From: CAKSQF01 sp964569225
GTDB taxonomy: Bacteria > Bacillota > Clostridia > Oscillospirales > CAG-272
Assembly: GCA_964569225.1 (NCBI GenBank)
Contig: CAZMTU010000113.1
Coordinates: 1 to 7,873 of the forward strand
Reading direction: 5' to 3'
Length of the DNA: 7,873 nt
In this document: positions 4,217-7,873 of the stretch, piece by piece
Position numbering within the stretch: the first letter of the stretch is position 1
Layout of the letters: every line of letters begins with the position of its first letter
Program-made: the position numbers and the translations under genes
The notes under the pieces: model-generated
Databases searched by the model: none
What the model was told of the DNA's origin: nothing
What the model saw: the letters and a program-made list of their open reading frames with translations, nothing else

Positions 4217-5443
4217 ATGAAAAAACATCTGTATTTACTCGTTAGTTCGGTGCTGCTGCTGTCGGTTGTTCTGAGCGGCTGCGGCGCGAAGCAGGATTTT
4301 AGGTATACGGAGACGTATGAAAGCGATAAGACGGGAAGCGAAGAGAAATTTACATTGGTGAACGATGTTGAGTTTTCCTATCAAGCGTCAGATGATCACG
4401 CTGAAAATGTTATCAATTTTCAGTCTGTCCTTGCGGCAGGGGTTTTTGTGGACAATGAAAAACTCTACTTGAATCAGTATTTTACCCCTGTTTTGTACGA
4501 TGCGGCTACGGACAGACGTACATCGCTCTGCACGGACCCGCTTTGTGACCATTATACTCCTGACTGCCCCTTTATGTATTCGGTTTTAAGCTACGGTTTT
4601 TATGTGATCGACGACAAGGTACTGTATCATTGGTGCGACGGCAGAAGCCATCAGGTCAGACTCTATTCGATGACTGACCGCACAGTGAAGGTACTGCGTA
4701 CGGTTGAAGGAAATTTATTTTCCAGTAACATGATTGCGTTAGAGGACAGTTACTTTTATACTGATATTATATACGATGAGGAAAGCGATACCTACACATA
4801 TTCCTTTTGCAGACAAATGTATGACAGCGGGAAAATTGAGGTTTTTAGAACAGAAAAAAATTATGATACCGTTCCATTGGGAGTGGATGGAGATACCGTT
4901 TATATTCATGACTTAGCTGAAGAGGTGCTGATCGCATATGATTTAGACGGAAAAAATGAGAAATACCGTACCCCGATCGGGGATGCTCATATGGCGATCT
5001 GCAAGGACGGTTATATCATCTTTGAAGAGGATGGAGAACTTATGCGGATGAATCTGGACGGCAGCGACCGCCATTCGCTGGGAATCACTGGAGTTGACTA
5101 TTTGTATCTGACGGATTCCTATGTCTACTATCGGACGGTGGAAAAACGAATCGATGGAATTGTGTACGAATATGAAGGAGATAGAGAATCCTATGTAGAG
5201 TTACAAGCAATCTACCGCGTTGACCACGAAGGAAAAAACAAGGAACTGATTTGGAAGAATCAGGATGAAACCAATATTTTCATTTTTTGTGATTTTGTAG
5301 CAGACGGGAATTATATTTATGCCAACTTTACGCACTGCCGTGTAAACGGAGAAGAGTTGATATATACCTTCAACCAATTCACTACCTATTGCCGGCTTGA
5401 CTGCACCACTGGCGAAAAATATTATATATACTTGGAAGAATAA
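4217..5443 (+). CDS. surface lipoprotein, beta-propeller-like (C-x-DPLC-x-H motif)
   Basis: A 408-aa lipoprotein. The signal peptide MKKHLYLLVSSVLLLSVVLSGC has the lipobox L19-S20-G21-C22. The mature part shows recurring strand pairs of the kind 'hydrophobic-D-G-x-hydrophobic-Y ... Y-x-x-D-x-x-T/G' near residues 75-105, 128-160, 174-212, 222-253, 262-290, 296-345 and 370-405, as expected for six or seven propeller blades of the DUF5050 type. Between the first two blades lies CTDPLCDHYTPDCPF, with Cys105, Cys110, His112 and Cys117, a motif I know from many Clostridia surface lipoproteins; it could bind a metal or form a disulfide. An upstream open frame from 4091 exists, but the ATG at 4217 has AGGAG at good spacing and yields a perfect signal peptide. 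Its operon position suggests a receptor or accessory protein for the ABC transporter. Function is not established. Confidence 0.88.
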   Translation: MKKHLYLLVSSVLLLSVVLSGCGAKQDFRYTETYESDKTGSEEKFTLVNDVEFSYQASDDHAENVINFQSVLAAGVFVDNEKLYLNQYFTPVLYDAATDRRTSLCTDPLCDHYTPDCPFMYSVLSYGFYVIDDKVLYHWCDGRSHQVRLYSMTDRTVKVLRTVEGNLFSSNMIALEDSYFYTDIIYDEESDTYTYSFCRQMYDSGKIEVFRTEKNYDTVPLGVDGDTVYIHDLAEEVLIAYDLDGKNEKYRTPIGDAHMAICKDGYIIFEEDGELMRMNLDGSDRHSLGITGVDYLYLTDSYVYYRTVEKRIDGIVYEYEGDRESYVELQAIYRVDHEGKNKELIWKNQDETNIFIFCDFVADGNYIYANFTHCRVNGEELIYTFNQFTTYCRLDCTTGEKYYIYLEE

Positions 5444-5455
5444 CGGTAGAATAAA

Positions 5456-7822
5456 ATGATACGATTTGAACTGAGAAAACTGACAGGTCATCGCCTGCTA
5501 TGGACAGCGCTGGCTGTTCTGCTGCTTTTGAACTGTGGAATGGCTTATTACACAGCGCTTCAAATGCGCAATTCAATTGTTCCGGCAGAAGCAGATGCGT
5601 TTATCGACTATTATCTCGATTATCCGGATGAAGTGGAAACGCACAAACAGGACATAGCGCGTTTTCATGAGGAACAGATGCGCTTAGCAAGAGAGGCAAT
5701 GGATCTGGGCAGGGAATATGAACTGCAAAATTATCCCAATCAATATGGCTATAGTGCAATCGGTGATGAATTGTTGATTATTCATACCGAAGAGATGGTA
5801 GACAGTGCGTCAAGCTACTTTTCCGATCTGCAAGCGGTCATCCGGCGGGCAAGTGATAATTTAGCCGAGCTGGAATCAAAGGGAATGGGTAATAGCTATG
5901 CAGCAGACTATCAGCGGCAGGTAATTGACCGCTATCAAACCGTTTTGGCTTCCGGCAGACAGATCGGATTGGAATATATTCGCGGTTGGGATGCCTATTT
6001 CCAATATACGGCGGGGGATATTCTGCTTTTTGCTTTTGTAATGCTGCTGGCTTCAGCGCTTTTTCTGCAGGAAAAGCAGTGCGGCTTTTGGCCAATAATC
6101 CGTACGTCCCGTCGGGGACGGCTGACTACCGGCGTTGCAAAGCTTTGTGCCTTTGGAATTGTGTCAATTGGAGCGCTTCTCCTCTTTGCAGGCACCTCCT
6201 TTGCCGCCTATGGGGTAGTTTGCGGTTATTCCTCGCCCCATAATATTTTGCAGGCGCTGAATAGCTTTCGGTACAGCACCCTGCAGCTTACGGTGGGTCA
6301 GTATTTGCCGCTTTATCTGCTGATGAAGCTATCTGCTGTTTGGGTTTTCGGTGCGCTGGTGCTATTGATTTCGCTCTTTTTTACTCATTATGCCGGTGCG
6401 TATGCCTGCGGTATTCTCTTATTCGGCATGCAATATTTGATGCAGTCTTTTCCTTATATCAATACAGACAATCCATTCCTTAACTTGAATCTGCTCAAAG
6501 TGGCGGGGGCTGTTCGGCTGACCGCGCGCTTCCGCACTCTAAATGCGTTTGGGAACGCTATTCCTTATTTGGTTTGCTGGACGATACTGGCGCTGGTGCT
6601 GTTGGCAGGGACATGTCTGATGATTCTACTGTTCTATTGCAAAGGATATCTATCCTTCGAGCGATCATCTTTCGTTTACCGTCTGCTGAACAAATGGAGG
6701 CAGCGTCATACCGTTGCGGGAAAGCATCGCCGCGCGCTTCGAAGCTCCCGCGTGAGGGCGCACAGTCTCTTTGGCTGGTCGCTCTATCAGCGCTGGATCG
6801 GAGATCGCATGCTTCCGTTAATTGCACTCCTGCTGATTGGGAAATGCCTGTTGGCGGCAGATGCTGCCTCGGCACCGCCGACTTTTTCAGACAGCGTCTA
6901 TAAAGAATACATGACGGCTTTTGCCGGCGAGTGGACGGCTGAGAAATCCGCTGCTATTTCGGAGGAGCGTACATACATCAATGAAACGCTTGCCAAATCA
7001 AATGCAATGCGCAGCGATTGGAAAGCAGGCACGATTAGCGATGAATCTTATTCCGCTTATCTGGACGAATTAAACTATGCCATATCGCATGACGACTATC
7101 TTCGGACGGTAGAAGCCAAAAATGAGTATTTACAGCGAATACAGACAAAAACAGGCGTTACTCCTGCCTTTGTTTATGATACCGGTTGGAATGCTCTATT
7201 CAGCAGTGCAAGTGATCTTTGGCTTTACGCAGCCATCTTTCTACTTTTTTGCGGCAGTTTTGCGGAAGAATACCGAACCACTACTTCTTCCGGCGGGTTT
7301 GCTCCCCTGATGCGAAGTACGGTGAAAGGGCGGAGCTGCTTCTTTCAAGCCCGGCTGGCGGCTGCGCTGGTAAGTGTTATCGCTGTATCCGTTTTGTTTT
7401 GCGCTGCCGATCTATACTGGACATCGGTCGCCTATGAGCTGCCTCAGTTCTCGGCTCCGGTGACTTCGCTGGAGCCGTTATCGGCATTATCACCTACGCT
7501 TACTATCGGGCAATTTTTGGTGTTTTACTTCATTACTCGGATCGGATTGGCCGTTTTCCTTTGTTTGCTGATTTTTGGTTTGTCGGCGCTTTTACACCAT
7601 ACTTTGCCGGTGATGAGTCTGGTTTGTGCTCTGACGCTGCTTCCTCATCTTTTGGTACAGCTGGGGCTGCCGCTTGAACGGATGGACTTTCACCAATATT
7701 TCGCTTCCACGCCTTTGTGGCTCAGTTGTGCAGAAAATCTGACTGCCGGGCTGCTTCCGCTAACTATTGGTATAATTGCCCTGACCGTACTTTTGATTGT
7801 TGAAAAAAGGAGATATTTATGA
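5456..7822 (+). CDS. fused two-half ABC-2-type transporter permease with large extracellular domains
   Basis: A 788-aa membrane protein made of two related halves. Half 1: TM1 (14-32), an extracellular helical domain (33-186), then five membrane segments (about 187-205, 228-257, 284-309, 311-330, 370-394). Half 2: TM7 (451-469), a shorter extracellular domain (470-586), then five segments (about 587-603, 632-655, 684-712, 717-736, 762-783). The duplication shows in paired motifs: LTVGQYLPLYLLMKL (278-292) with LTIGQFLVFYFITRI (682-696), and the cytoplasmic loop FWPIIRTSRRGR (211-222) with FAPLMRSTVKGR (615-626). The halves are linked by an Arg/Lys-rich cytosolic segment (403-435). Two halves of six would give the 12 segments an ABC exporter needs from one chain. 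The start follows the lipoprotein stop by 12 bases with only a weak GGTAG site, suggesting translational coupling. It overlaps the ATPase gene by ATGA. The substrate is unknown. Confidence 0.88.
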   Translation: MIRFELRKLTGHRLLWTALAVLLLLNCGMAYYTALQMRNSIVPAEADAFIDYYLDYPDEVETHKQDIARFHEEQMRLAREAMDLGREYELQNYPNQYGYSAIGDELLIIHTEEMVDSASSYFSDLQAVIRRASDNLAELESKGMGNSYAADYQRQVIDRYQTVLASGRQIGLEYIRGWDAYFQYTAGDILLFAFVMLLASALFLQEKQCGFWPIIRTSRRGRLTTGVAKLCAFGIVSIGALLLFAGTSFAAYGVVCGYSSPHNILQALNSFRYSTLQLTVGQYLPLYLLMKLSAVWVFGALVLLISLFFTHYAGAYACGILLFGMQYLMQSFPYINTDNPFLNLNLLKVAGAVRLTARFRTLNAFGNAIPYLVCWTILALVLLAGTCLMILLFYCKGYLSFERSSFVYRLLNKWRQRHTVAGKHRRALRSSRVRAHSLFGWSLYQRWIGDRMLPLIALLLIGKCLLAADAASAPPTFSDSVYKEYMTAFAGEWTAEKSAAISEERTYINETLAKSNAMRSDWKAGTISDESYSAYLDELNYAISHDDYLRTVEAKNEYLQRIQTKTGVTPAFVYDTGWNALFSSASDLWLYAAIFLLFCGSFAEEYRTTTSSGGFAPLMRSTVKGRSCFFQARLAAALVSVIAVSVLFCAADLYWTSVAYELPQFSAPVTSLEPLSALSPTLTIGQFLVFYFITRIGLAVFLCLLIFGLSALLHHTLPVMSLVCALTLLPHLLVQLGLPLERMDFHQYFASTPLWLSCAENLTAGLLPLTIGIIALTVLLIVEKRRYL

Positions 7823-7873
7823 CACTTCATTTTGAAAAGGTAGATAAATCATACGGAAAAAATCATGCGCTCT
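7819..7873 (+). CDS. ABC transporter ATP-binding protein, partial (N-terminus only)
   Basis: The first 18 codons read MTLHFEKVDKSYGKNHAL before the window ends. The pattern V-x-K-S-Y-G-x-x-x-A-L is the standard opening of an ABC ATPase, with Tyr12 as the A-loop aromatic residue that stacks on adenine; the Walker A motif would fall just beyond the edge. The ATG at 7819 overlaps the permease stop codon (ATGA) and is preceded by GGAG six bases upstream, so it is translationally coupled. It should be the nucleotide-binding partner of the 788-aa permease. The family call is firm for so short a piece because of the context. Confidence 0.85.
   Translation, partial: MTLHFEKVDKSYGKNHAL

Noticed and set aside
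3639..7873. Lactococcin 972-type bacteriocin and immunity cluster
   Set aside because: The gene logic is similar, but the secreted protein is much longer and lacks the aromatic C-terminal pattern of that family, and the permease shows an ABC-2-like duplicated layout, not the usual associated membrane protein.

Overview
The window looks like chromosomal DNA of a low-to-moderate GC Firmicute, most likely a gut-type Clostridia (Oscillospiraceae or Lachnospiraceae relative). This is inferred from the strong GGAGG-type ribosome binding sites, the TTGACA/TATAAT promoters with extended -10 TGn, the XRE and PadR regulators, the lipobox lipoprotein with a C-x-DPLC-x-H motif, and the ABC-2 transporter operon. 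No species can be named from the sequence alone.

The left third (about 1-3093) is accessory DNA with much decay. It holds a complete minus-strand XRE-family regulator with a long helical C-terminal region (574-1734), which has its own strong promoter and a perfect 19-bp hairpin downstream. Around it lie short orphan coding fragments, a C-terminal scrap of an IS3-type transposase (2117-2287), a stranded terminator-like hairpin (2371-2398), and a small complete XRE regulator (2509-2772) preceded by three palindromes. A minus-strand fragment at 2911-3093 looks like the truncated remains of the membrane/signalling partner that usually sits downstream of PadR genes.

The right two thirds form one coherent locus. 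A PadR regulator (3100-3459, minus) faces an operon on the plus strand. The two promoters are back to back, with a near-perfect 21-bp palindrome between their -35 boxes, which is a convincing PadR operator. The operon encodes a Sec-secreted 164-aa protein of unknown function, a 408-aa beta-propeller-like lipoprotein, a 788-aa permease built from two fused ABC-2-like halves with large extracellular domains, and the start of an ABC ATPase overlapping the permease by ATGA (7819 onward, cut by the window edge). A long U-tract-less hairpin separates the first and second genes and may set their expression ratio.

The most interesting reading is a PadR-switched cell-envelope module: a small exported protein, a surface lipoprotein and a dedicated ABC transporter. 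It could be an export, sensing or self-protection system. Its substrate cannot be deduced from this sequence.
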